Below, piece by piece: positions 27,300 through 35,152 of a stretch of 64,000 nucleotides of DNA. The stretch is taken from positions 181,117 through 245,116 of the forward strand of contig NZ_JBGCCT010000020.1 of NCBI RefSeq assembly GCF_041260665.1, given 5' to 3'. This stretch comes from Catenulispora sp. GP43 (lineage in GTDB: Bacteria; Actinomycetota; Actinomycetes; Streptomycetales; Catenulisporaceae). The translations under genes and the position numbers were made by a program. The notes beneath the pieces were generated by a model that was given only the letters and a program-made list of their open reading frames with translations, made no database searches and was not told the origin of the DNA. Numbering within the stretch: the stretch's first letter is position 1; the number at the start of each line of letters is the position of its first letter.

Positions 27300-27414
27300 G
27301 GTGGTGACTTCGCCCCCTGGGATCCGTGTCGTGGATCCTCGGGAGGATTGGCGCACCGCCGGAGTGCCTTGTAAGGCGCCGGTAATCGGACGGTAAGAAC
27401 CGGCGACAGCCGCG

Positions 27415-27446
27415 GCGGCCGCGCGTGGCATCCCACGCGCGGCCGC
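27415..27446 (-). terminator. Terminator of the sedolisin-like gene
   Basis: GCGGCCGCGCGTGG (27415-27428) and CCACGCGCGGCCGC (27433-27446) form a perfect 14-bp stem with a 4-nt loop, 36 nt after the minus-strand stop at 27482. It separates that gene from the AfsR-like gene. Confidence 0.8.
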
Positions 27447-27481
27447 CCCCGTTCGTCAGCCCCCCGTTCGTCAGCTCCCGG

Positions 27482-29683
27482 TCACCCTGCGGCGGTGATG
27501 TCGAGGACGTTCTGGCCCACCGGCACCCAAGCGGTCCACAACGCGCCGGCCTTCACCGAGGCCGCGCCGCCGCTGGTCAGGGCGAAGATCAGCGGACCGT
27601 TGCCGGGATCGCTGCCGACCGCGATCGTGGCGGCCTGGGCGTGCTCGTCGACCCAGTTCGTCGACAGCCCGCCCTCCTTCGCCAGGACTTCGCCGTCGCC
27701 GCGGATCGCGGTGATCAGCGGGCCGTCGAGCGGGTCGCTGGCGACCGCGATCTGCGTCATGCCGCCGGCCTCGTCGACCCAGTTCGTGGACAGGCCGCCC
27801 GCCTTGGACCAGACCTCGCCGGTCGAGCTCAGGGCCGTGATCAGCGGGCCGTTCGCGGCGTCGCTGGCCGCTGCCACGCGGGTCATGTCCCCCGCTTCGC
27901 CGACCCAGTTGGTCGAAAGGCCGCCCTCCTTGGCCCAGACGTTGCCGTTGGACTGCACGATCACCAGCAGCGGACCGTGCGCCGGGTCGCTGGCGACGGC
28001 GACCTGGGCGACGTCACCGGCCTCGTCCACCCACCCGGCGGACAGGCTGCCCTCCTTCGCGTACAGCTCCCCGCCGAAGCCGATGTACGCCAGCAGCGGA
28101 CCGTTCGTCGGGTCGCTCGCGGCCGCGACCTGCGTCGCCGGGCCTCCCTCGTCGACCCATCCGGCGCCCAGGCCGCCTTCCTTCGCGTACACCTCGGCGT
28201 TGCCGCTGGTCGTGACGAGCAGCGGTCCGTTCGTGGAGTCGCTGGCCTCGGCCAGGTGCCCCACACCGGATATCTCGAGGTCCCACGGCACACCGCTCAG
28301 CGCGCCCTGCGAGGCGTACATGTTGCCGTCGGTGCTCCTGGCGCCGAGCACCAGGTTCGGGTTCGAGAACACCGTGTCCGGCACGAACCCGGCCGTCCCC
28401 ACCGGAGTGCCGTTGCCGGTGGGACCGTCGTAGCCGGTCTGCGCGGAGCAGAAGTAGGACGGGCTGCAGCTGCCGTTGCTGCCGCTGGTGACGTCGTTGA
28501 GCTCGCCGATGTGCGCGTACGGATACGACGCCGGATTCCCGCCGGCGGTGATGGTGTTCGCCTGGGCGTAGACCGCGGCGATGATCGGCGAGGACTCGCT
28601 GGTGCCGCCGACCTGTTCCCAGCCGCCCGCGTTGTAGCTGTCGTAGACGGCGACGCCGGTGTTCGGGTCGGCGTCCGCCGACACGTCGGCCACGGTGCGC
28701 CGGGAGCAGCCGGTGTCCGACTGCCACACGGGCTTCGCCTCGTAGGCCGAGCAGCCGGAGCCGGTGCCGGACCAGGCGTTCTCGGTCCAGCCGCGGGCGT
28801 TGCCGCTGCTGTACAGGGAGGTGCCGCCGACGGCGGTCACGTCGGGGGAGGCCGCCGGGTACATGACGCCGTAGCCGCTGTCGCCGGCCGAGGCGGTGAC
28901 CACGACGCCGGGGTGGTTGTAGTAGGCGGTGTCGAGCGCAGTCTCCCCGCTGAACTCGGCCCCGCCGTAGCTGTTGGAGATGTACTTGACGCCCTCGGCG
29001 GCCGCCGAGTTCACACCGGCTCCGAGATCGCCGTAGCCCGCGGAGTTCGCCTCGACCAGCATGATGTGGCACTGCTGGCACAGCGCGGACACCATGTCCA
29101 CGTCCAGCGCCTCCTCGGTGGCCCATCCCGCGTTCGCCCCGGTGGCCGGGGCGGGCAGCGGTCCGGGGGCGCCGAGCTCGTTGACCTTGGTCACGCAGCC
29201 GGACAGCGTCGTGGCGTTGCAGGCGGCCAGGCCGAACTGGGCCCGGTAGGCCGCGTCGTCGGCGACGATGGCGGGATCGTCGTAGGCGTCGACGATGGCC
29301 ACCGTGACCTGCGGACCGTTGGCACCGGCCCCGACGCGGTAGGCGCTTTGCAGGTCGGAGGGGAAGTAGCCGTAGCCCCAGGGCGTGTTGAAGGGCGCGA
29401 CCGCTCCGCGCGCCAGCGGTTTGAGGTCGGTGCGCCGCTGCGCGAGGCACGCCGCGGCCCCGGGCTTGGGAGTGGCGCAGACGTTCTGCGCAGCGGCTTT
29501 GGCCGTGGAGCGCGCGGCCATGGTGGTCGCATCGCTGGGGCCCTTGGGCTTGGTCGGGGTGGTTCTGGTCGCGGTTGTGCTGCCGGAGGCGGCATCGGCC
29601 GGCGCCGTGCTGGCGAGCCCGGCGGCGAGCACCACGGCTATCGCGGCCAGTGCGGCCGCGACCGTGTGGCGTTTCCTGGACAA
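27482..29683 (-). CDS. Secreted sedolisin-like (S53) serine peptidase with six 42-residue repeats
   Basis: The product has 733 residues. It starts at TTG 29683, chosen because AGGGAGG precedes it and a signal peptide (RKRHTVAAALAAIAVVLA, cut near residue 31) follows at once. Catalytic marks are Glu190/Asp194 (ATEEALDVD), Asp268 (SAGDSG) and Ser362 (GGTSESSP). The calcium-site segment is NDVTSGSNG followed by GYDGPTGNG. The pro-domain is much shorter than usual. From about 473 to 725 there are six 42-residue repeats (for example VASDPLDGPLITAI), likely a beta-propeller that binds glycan or substrate. Confidence 0.88.
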   Translation of the reverse strand: MSRKRHTVAAALAAIAVVLAAGLASTAPADAASGSTTATRTTPTKPKGPSDATTMAARSTAKAAAQNVCATPKPGAAACLAQRRTDLKPLARGAVAPFNTPWGYGYFPSDLQSAYRVGAGANGPQVTVAIVDAYDDPAIVADDAAYRAQFGLAACNATTLSGCVTKVNELGAPGPLPAPATGANAGWATEEALDVDMVSALCQQCHIMLVEANSAGYGDLGAGVNSAAAEGVKYISNSYGGAEFSGETALDTAYYNHPGVVVTASAGDSGYGVMYPAASPDVTAVGGTSLYSSGNARGWTENAWSGTGSGCSAYEAKPVWQSDTGCSRRTVADVSADADPNTGVAVYDSYNAGGWEQVGGTSESSPIIAAVYAQANTITAGGNPASYPYAHIGELNDVTSGSNGSCSPSYFCSAQTGYDGPTGNGTPVGTAGFVPDTVFSNPNLVLGARSTDGNMYASQGALSGVPWDLEISGVGHLAEASDSTNGPLLVTTSGNAEVYAKEGGLGAGWVDEGGPATQVAAASDPTNGPLLAYIGFGGELYAKEGSLSAGWVDEAGDVAQVAVASDPAHGPLLVIVQSNGNVWAKEGGLSTNWVGEAGDMTRVAAASDAANGPLITALSSTGEVWSKAGGLSTNWVDEAGGMTQIAVASDPLDGPLITAIRGDGEVLAKEGGLSTNWVDEHAQAATIAVGSDPGNGPLIFALTSGGAASVKAGALWTAWVPVGQNVLDITAAG

Positions 29684-29924
29684 AGTTCCCTCCCTGTGTC
29701 GTGCGCGAAGGTTCCGCGCCTGGAACACGACAAAGGTAGGAAGCAGTGCCGGGCAGCAGGCTAGAGCCGCTGGCATGCGCTGGCAGTGCTGTGACCTGGC
29801 CTTGAGCTGTCGACCCGCGAACAGGCGGCAGAAAGAGGCAAGACCGGCCGGCTCCGGCGGGCCCTTCGGGTGACCATCGGACGGGAAATGGTGTGAAATC
29901 ACCCTTCCGGGGCAGATCGCTCAA

Positions 29925-30419
29925 ATGGACACACCTGGCCTCGCCGGTCTGAACCGGGAGATCCACGCCGCCTACCTGGAGGAGCTCACCCCGGCCGAAC
30001 GGTCGGCGCTGATGTCCTGGACCGGGTTCTCCGCGACCTTCGCCGCCGTGCGGGCGATCACGTACAGCATCCGCAGCGGGAAGGGCCCGTTCCACAACGT
30101 CTCCGCCGGCAGCACCCACCTGCACCACTACCTGTGGGGGATCGCCATGGTGAGCGGAGTCGGCGCGGTCGCGGTGCACGGCACGGAGGAGAACCGCCGG
30201 CATCCGGGCGTCGCGCTCGGCTACGGCACCGGGCTCGCACTGATCGTCGACGAGTTCGCGCTGCTGCTGGACCTCAAGGACGTGTACTGGGCCAAGCAGG
30301 GGCGCGTGTCGGTGGACGTCGGCGTCGGAGGCATCGCGATCGGCGGGACCATTCTGGCCGCGTTGCCGATTCTGAAGCGGCTCGTCGCCAACCGCGCCTC
30401 CCGGGCTCGCAACCGCTGA
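29925..30419 (+). CDS. Hypothetical integral membrane protein
   Basis: The product has 164 residues with three to four membrane segments: about 32-50, 70-86 (HLHHYLWGIAMVSGVGAVAV), 96-115 and 132-150. A His cluster (HLHHY) sits at the start of a membrane segment, and acidic residues follow (VDEFALLLDLKDVYW), so metal or lipid binding is possible. I do not recognise a characterised family. It is convergent with the P450 operon, with only 22 bp between stops. Confidence 0.7.
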   Translation: MDTPGLAGLNREIHAAYLEELTPAERSALMSWTGFSATFAAVRAITYSIRSGKGPFHNVSAGSTHLHHYLWGIAMVSGVGAVAVHGTEENRRHPGVALGYGTGLALIVDEFALLLDLKDVYWAKQGRVSVDVGVGGIAIGGTILAALPILKRLVANRASRARNR

Positions 30420-30441
30420 GGGTCGCTACCGCTGAGGCCGG

Positions 30442-31683
30442 CTACCGCAGCCGTACCACCAGGGTCTCCAGGCCCCGATGCCGTGGATTGGCCTGCCACC
30501 GGGCCCGGCCCCGTTCCCCGCGAGCGGTCCGCAGCTTGGGGAAGCGTGCGAACAGCCGGGCGAGGGCGATCTCGGCCTGTACCACCGCCAGCTGCGCCCC
30601 GAGGCAGCGATGGATGCCGTGGCCGAACGCGAGGTGCCCGCCGGGTGCGCGCGTGATGTCGAAGCGTTCCGGATCCTCGAACACGGCCGGGTCGTGGTTC
30701 GCCGCCATCAGCGCCACGTGCACGAACTCGCCCGCGGGGATCTCGGTGTCGGCCAGGGTGACCGGTTCGGTGGTGTAGCGCAGGGAGGCCAGCGCGGAGG
30801 AGCTTTCGTACCGCAGCGTCTCCTGGACCGCGCCGTGGATCAGCGTCGGGTCGGCGCGGAGCTTGTCGAGCTGGTCCGGGTGCGCGAGCAGGGTGTGGAC
30901 CGCGTTGGCGATGAGGTTGACCGTGGTCTGATGACCGGCGACCACCAGCAGGAAGGCCATCGAGGTGATCTCGTCCACGCTCAGCCGGTCGCCGTCCTCC
31001 TCGGCGGCCAGCAGCGCCGACAGCAGGTCATCCCCGGGGCGCTCACGCTTGTGGGCGACCAGCTGCTCGATGCGATCGCGGGTGTCCTCGGCACTGGTCA
31101 CCGAGACCTCGCCGTCGCCGTGGCCGCCGTCGACGGACTTGCCGCGCACGGCGAACCGCGAGGGGTCGAAGCCGGTGCCGCCGAACAGTTCGAAAGCCAC
31201 CGCGATCGGCAGCGGGAGGGCGAAGCGGCTGATGAGATCGGCTTCCCGCGCGCCGGACAGGTCGTCGAGCAGAGTGTCGACGAGCTCTGCGATACGTGGC
31301 CGAAGCTCCTCGATACGCCGGGTTGTATAAGCCTTCTGAACCAGTCTGCGCAGCCGTGTGTGCTCCGGCGGATCGGCGTTGAGCATGTGCGCGGTCAACG
31401 CCTTGCCCGGACCACCCGAGGTCTCGCCGATGTACGCCGCGTAGCGCTCGGTCGCGGATTCCTTGGCCAGGCGCGGGTCGGCCAGGGCCGCTTTCGCGTC
31501 GGCGTGGCCGGTGATGACCCAGCCCTGGAGCGGTAGCGGTCCGGGGAAGCGGATCGGCTGGGCTCCGCCGCGCCGGCGCCACTGCGCGTAATGCGTGTGC
31601 TGGTCGCGGAAGAAGGCTTCGCCGACGTCTTCGAACTCGAACCTGGGGGCGTCCGTCGGCGACTCAGCGTTCGTCTCCGTCAC
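30442..31683 (-). CDS. Cytochrome P450, second enzyme of the peptide locus
   Basis: The product has 413 residues. GTG 31683 overlaps the stop of the preceding P450 (GTGA), so the two are coupled. All canonical motifs are present: I-helix AGHQTT (249-254), ExxR at Glu288-Arg291 and heme loop FGHGIHRCLG with Cys360. It belongs to the soluble bacterial class that needs ferredoxin and reductase; neither is encoded nearby. In this operon it may further oxidise the peptide made by the 26-codon gene, for instance by hydroxylation or another aryl coupling. That role is inferred from position only. Confidence 0.92.
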   Translation of the reverse strand: MTETNAESPTDAPRFEFEDVGEAFFRDQHTHYAQWRRRGGAQPIRFPGPLPLQGWVITGHADAKAALADPRLAKESATERYAAYIGETSGGPGKALTAHMLNADPPEHTRLRRLVQKAYTTRRIEELRPRIAELVDTLLDDLSGAREADLISRFALPLPIAVAFELFGGTGFDPSRFAVRGKSVDGGHGDGEVSVTSAEDTRDRIEQLVAHKRERPGDDLLSALLAAEEDGDRLSVDEITSMAFLLVVAGHQTTVNLIANAVHTLLAHPDQLDKLRADPTLIHGAVQETLRYESSSALASLRYTTEPVTLADTEIPAGEFVHVALMAANHDPAVFEDPERFDITRAPGGHLAFGHGIHRCLGAQLAVVQAEIALARLFARFPKLRTARGERGRARWQANPRHRGLETLVVRLR

Positions 31684-32720
31684 GCCCGGCGCCCTCGGAC
31701 CAGCCGCACCTCGTCGACGCCGAGCAGGCCCAGCAGCGGCACCTTCGCGCTCCGCTGCCGGGGGTCCACGACGAGCCCGTCCCGCCGGATCCGGTCCAGC
31801 AGCAGCTCGGCCAGCGGCATCACCATGTGCCGGCCCCAGCAGCGTTCCGAGACGTGCCCGAAGGGCAGGAACCCCGGTGCGGTGTCAGGGTCCAGATGAT
31901 CCCAGCGCTCGGGGCGGAAGGTGTCGGGGTCGTCGAACAGCGCCGGGTCGCGGTGTGAGAGCAGCGGCAGCACGAGCACGTCGTCCCGTTCGCCGATCCG
32001 CGCGTCGATCGCCGGGTATTCCGGGCTCGCGCGCCGCAATATGTTCCACGACGGCGGCAACAATCGCAGCGACTCCATGATGACGTTCTTGTTACTGACT
32101 TCCGCGTCGAAAGGCGCGCCGAGCCACACCGCGTTCGCGACCAGAGTCGAGACCGTGAAACAAAGCGGTGCGGCGGCCCGTCGGTATATGCCCATCGCGT
32201 AACGCCGGTCCTGATATCCCTTGGCGTCGGCGAACAATCCGGCCAGGCCCGTGGCGCCCCGCCGCCCGCGCGGCAGCGCCGCCCCGACGGTGATCACCGA
32301 CCAGGTGAGCTTCGGGGTGAGCTCCAGGTTGCGGCTCATCAGCATCCGCAGCCGGCGCGGATCCCCGGCCAGGATCATGTCCCGCAGGTAGGTGTGCCCG
32401 GTGATCGGCCAGGGGCCGGCCAGGTCGGCCTCCGGCGCCGGCCGGCCGAGCGCGGCCTTCACGTCGGTGCCGGTGACGTGCATGACCGATGCGGCCTCGG
32501 GCCGGGCGATCGAGCGCCCGTGCAGCGGCTTGAACGTCGGCCGCTCCACCTCCGTGGCCCGCCGGGCGCCCAGGATCCGGTCGGCGATGCCGGGGTCGGC
32601 GACCCCGATGGTGTCGTGGTCGATGCGGAACAGGTCCTCGCCGGTCCGTTCCCGCAGCATCGCGGCCAGCCGCGGCGAGAACACCGTCGTGCGGGCTCCG
32701 GCGATCGAGGAGATGGTCAC
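31680..32720 (-). CDS. Atypical cytochrome P450, candidate peptide cross-linking enzyme
   Basis: The product has 346 residues from GTG 32720 with AAGGG upstream; an ATG at 32804 is possible but would translate a strong hairpin. ExxR is at Glu216-Arg219 (MESLRLL), a PERF-like FRPERW at 268-273 and the heme loop PFGHVSERCWG with Cys294. The region where the I-helix should lie (LCFTVSTLVANAVW) lacks the usual AGxxT oxygen-activation motif, and the protein is about 50 residues shorter than normal. It is the first gene after the precursor peptide, matching the single P450 that installs aryl bridges in atropopeptides such as tryptorubin. Confidence 0.82.
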   Translation of the reverse strand: MTISSIAGARTTVFSPRLAAMLRERTGEDLFRIDHDTIGVADPGIADRILGARRATEVERPTFKPLHGRSIARPEAASVMHVTGTDVKAALGRPAPEADLAGPWPITGHTYLRDMILAGDPRRLRMLMSRNLELTPKLTWSVITVGAALPRGRRGATGLAGLFADAKGYQDRRYAMGIYRRAAAPLCFTVSTLVANAVWLGAPFDAEVSNKNVIMESLRLLPPSWNILRRASPEYPAIDARIGERDDVLVLPLLSHRDPALFDDPDTFRPERWDHLDPDTAPGFLPFGHVSERCWGRHMVMPLAELLLDRIRRDGLVVDPRQRSAKVPLLGLLGVDEVRLVRGRRA

Positions 32721-32757
32721 GGCGAGTCGCCCTTTCTGGGGAGGAAAAGCGGCGCCC

Positions 32758-32789
32758 CGGCCGGGGCCCGCGTGTCGCGGGTCCGGCCG
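32758..32789 (-). promoter_or_regulatory. Hairpin between precursor gene and P450 genes
   Basis: CGGCCGG (32758-32764) pairs with CCGGCCG (32783-32789), and CCCGCG/CGCGGG (32767-32781) forms the top stem around TGT, with a small bulge. It lies just after the precursor stop and before the P450 start. Such a hairpin could end most transcripts or protect the short precursor mRNA, giving more peptide than enzyme. Confidence 0.6.
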
Positions 32790-32814
32790 GGAACCTTTTG
32801 TCACCGGGCTCGGC

Positions 32815-32895
32815 TTAGTACCAGAAGTACCAAGCGCTGGCCTTCATGCTCTTCCGTGCGGCGACGGAATTGCGCAGAGCGAACAGGACCTTCAT
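32815..32895 (-). CDS. 26-residue precursor peptide, tryptorubin-like (atropopeptide) with core AWYFWY
   Basis: ATG 32895 is preceded by a near-ideal ribosome site, GGAGGGAGGA, 5 nt away; TAA is at 32815-32817. The peptide starts MKVLFALRNSV, has a basic middle (ARKSMKAS, residues 13-20) and ends in AWYFWY (21-26). Tryptorubin A, a ribosomal peptide, is built from AWYIWY with carbon-carbon and carbon-nitrogen bonds between aromatic side chains, made by a P450. The ending here differs only by Ile to Phe. A P450 pair follows on the same strand. I read residues 1-20 as leader and 21-26 as core. No dedicated protease or exporter is seen. Confidence 0.9.
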   Translation of the reverse strand: MKVLFALRNSVAARKSMKASAWYFWY

Positions 32896-32920
32896 GGGTG
32901 TCCTCCCTCCGGTGGTGAAG

Positions 32921-33012
32921 TGCTGACGGATCGCGTCAACAGGTGTCAGCATCGCACTTTCCAGAGATTCGGCAATGCTTGTCGATCAACGTTGAGGATC
33001 AGTTGAGGATCA
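32921..33012. promoter_or_regulatory. Dyad and tandem repeat upstream of the precursor gene
   Basis: TGCTGAC (32921-32927) and GTCAGCA (32945-32951) are inverted, and AAGTGC/GCACTT extends the dyad imperfectly. Further up, GTTGAGGATCA is repeated without a gap at 32991-33001 and 33002-33012, next to CAACGTTG. These may be operator sites in the 254-bp divergent spacer between the precursor and the DUF2993-like gene. I cannot assign a convincing -10/-35. Confidence 0.45.
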
Positions 33013-33149
33013 CGCTTTTCTGGGGGAATTCACAGGGCCGGCCGGGTTTTACGGGATGTCCGATGGGGAAATCGGCGCGGACGCCGTCCCCCTCCGGCGC
33101 CGCGGATACGGCACTATCGACCCGTGCTCACCACGAAAGGGGCCCGCCA

Positions 33150-33884
33150 GTGCTGAGCCGGCTGCGCCGTCGCTCGTCCGTCATCGCCATGGCGGCCACC
33201 GTGCTGGTCGTCGTCGCGGTCCTGGTCGCCGACGTCGCGATCAAGCACGTCGCCGAGGGGCGCATCGCCAAGGTGGCGGGCTGCCGCCTGCAGGCCGCCG
33301 GCCCGGTCGGGGCCTCGCTGCCCGGGACGTTCGCCGGCCTGGGCGCGGTGTTCGGCAGCGTCGGGGACGTGCGCGTCCAGGCCGACGGGGTGTCGCGCGA
33401 CGGGGTCGCGGCCCACGTCGACACGGTGCTGCACGGTGTGACCACGGGCGGTGCGACCAGCGGCGGCACGGCCGTCGCGACCGCCCCCTACAGCGCCATG
33501 AGGCAGCAGCTGGTGCAGATGTCAGGGCTGACCGATCCGGTGCTGTCGGCCGACGGCGCCGGGCTGGTCATCGCCGGCAGCCGTTCCGGGATCCCGGTCA
33601 CCGTCCACGCGTCGATCAGCACCGGCCCGGACGCCCTCACCATCACCCCGACCACGGTCAGGGTCCTGGGGCGGGACATCCCGGTGGCGTCGCTGACCTC
33701 GATACCGCTGATCAAGGACCTGGCGCGGCAGCTGGACCCCAAGGTGTTCGCGCTGCCGGATCTGCCGGACGGCGCGGTCCTCACCGCGGCGCGGCCGGGC
33801 CCGTCCGGGCTGAGCCTGGACTTCTCGATCCCGGAGCACGGCGCGAGCAAGGCCGATACCGAGTGCCGGCCGGCGACCGGCTGA
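33150..33884 (+). CDS. DUF2993 (LmeA-like) membrane-anchored protein
   Basis: The product has 244 residues. GTG 33150 has AAAGGGG about 9 nt upstream. After an Arg-rich start comes one membrane segment or signal anchor (SSVIAMAATVLVVVAVLVADVAI, residues 9-31). The rest is an extracellular beta-rich lipid-binding-like domain (PGTFAGLGAVFGSVGDVRVQADGV, VPVASLTS-type strands). Relatives in actinobacteria include LmeA, a lipomannan mannosyltransferase-supporting protein, but most are uncharacterised. It is divergent from the precursor peptide and likely unrelated. Confidence 0.75.
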   Translation: MLSRLRRRSSVIAMAATVLVVVAVLVADVAIKHVAEGRIAKVAGCRLQAAGPVGASLPGTFAGLGAVFGSVGDVRVQADGVSRDGVAAHVDTVLHGVTTGGATSGGTAVATAPYSAMRQQLVQMSGLTDPVLSADGAGLVIAGSRSGIPVTVHASISTGPDALTITPTTVRVLGRDIPVASLTSIPLIKDLARQLDPKVFALPDLPDGAVLTAARPGPSGLSLDFSIPEHGASKADTECRPATG

Positions 33885-33933
33885 TCGCATCCTGACCACC
33901 TCGGACGCCCGCGATCCGGTACCGTCCTTGCCC

Positions 33934-34806
33934 GTGACGAGTCTTCGAATCGGTGTCATGTACGACCGCGCCTGGGCCCCCGAGGAGCTGCCGGCGTTCG
34001 CGCGCGAGGCCGAGCGGCTCGGCGCCGACGAACTGTGGGTCGTGGAAGACCTCGGATGGGGCGGCGGCATGTCCGCCTCGGCAGTGGCTCTGGCCGCGAC
34101 CTCGCGGATGCGCGTCGGCCTCGGAATCGCCCCGGCCCCGCTGCGCAACTCGGCGCTGCTGGCCATGGAGGCGGCCTTCCTGGCACGCGTGTACCCCGGC
34201 CGGTTCGTCGCTGGCATCGGCCACGGCGTCGGTGACTGGATGGCCTCGGTCGGAGCGGCCCCGTCGTCACCGCTGACCCTGCTTCAGGAGTCGACCGAAG
34301 CAGTCCGCGCCCTGCTGCACGGCGAGCGGGTCCAGACGCGGGGGAGCGAGGTCCGCATCGACGACCTCCAGCTCGTGCACCCGCCGACGGAGGTCCCCCC
34401 GGTCGTGCTGGGCGTGGTGCGCCCCCGATCACTGGAACTGGCCGGCCGCGTCGCGGACGGCACGGTGATCGCCGAAGGCCAAGGCCCCGCCGACCTGGAG
34501 GCGGCACTCGCGCTGATCCGCAAGGGCGGAGCCACGCAGGAGCACGAGCTCATCGTGTTCGCCTTCGCCGCCGTGGCCGCCGACAGCGAGCAGGCCGCAG
34601 CGGCGCTGCGCCCCGCGATCGAAGGCCAGGCCGCCTGGCTCGGCCGCACTCCGGAGGAACTATTCACGGTCAGCGGAACCCCCGCGCAGGCCGCCGCCCG
34701 GATCGCAGAGCTCGAAGCGGCCGGGGCGACGAGCGTCGTGCTGCGGTTCAGCGGGGAGGATCCGGCCATGCAACTCGGCGCAGTGCTCGCGGCTGTTAAG
34801 GGCTGA
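33934..34806 (+). CDS. LLM class flavin/F420-dependent oxidoreductase
   Basis: The product has 290 residues from GTG 33934; TTG 33928 is an alternative. A TACCGT box at 33920-33925 suggests a leaderless mRNA. The luciferase-like barrel is clear: REAERLGADELWVVEDLGW, VGLGIAPAPLRNSALLAMEAAFL, YPGRFVAGIGHGVGDWM and a C-terminal AGATSVVLRF. GIGHG resembles F420-dependent members. The substrate is unknown. Confidence 0.85.
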   Translation: MTSLRIGVMYDRAWAPEELPAFAREAERLGADELWVVEDLGWGGGMSASAVALAATSRMRVGLGIAPAPLRNSALLAMEAAFLARVYPGRFVAGIGHGVGDWMASVGAAPSSPLTLLQESTEAVRALLHGERVQTRGSEVRIDDLQLVHPPTEVPPVVLGVVRPRSLELAGRVADGTVIAEGQGPADLEAALALIRKGGATQEHELIVFAFAAVAADSEQAAAALRPAIEGQAAWLGRTPEELFTVSGTPAQAAARIAELEAAGATSVVLRFSGEDPAMQLGAVLAAVKG

Positions 34807-35152
34807 ATACCTACGAGTCGGCCATTTTCCGCAGCTTGGCCCGCGAGACCTGCTCCAGGTCGATGGTGACCGACACGTGATCCGGCAGTTGAGCGAGCAG
34901 CTGACAGGTGACCGGCAGCTGAGCCCCGGATAGCACGGTTCGCGACGGCGTCGGCCAGGTGCAGGATGGCTACCACGGCTGCCATCGTACGGATTCTGAT
35001 TCCGTTGCCCGGCATCGCGTCCGCCGCGTCCGCCGCGTCCGGCTCCCCCGACGGCGCTCGTCGCCACGCGGCCCCGGCGCACCCGAAGTAGGGTGGGAGT
35101 CGGCACACGGGCATCGCCCGGGAGAACCAGGAAAGAGGTCCGGAAGACCGTC
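34807..35152. other. Spacer of 346 bp, one weak minus-strand small frame
   Basis: The only coding-like signal is a 41-codon minus-strand frame, GTG 34936 to TAG 34811. Its C-terminal half reads like real protein (LAQLPDHVSVTIDLEQVSR), but there is no ribosome site. It could be a remnant or a small gene. The rest holds the promoter of the receiver-reductase gene, with no clear motif. Confidence 0.35.

Noticed and set aside
32721..32804. ATG 32804 as start of the first P450
   Set aside because: The extra 28 residues are Pro/Arg/Gly-rich and would be translated through the 32758-32789 hairpin. GTG 32720 with AAGGG upstream fits better, though this is not certain.
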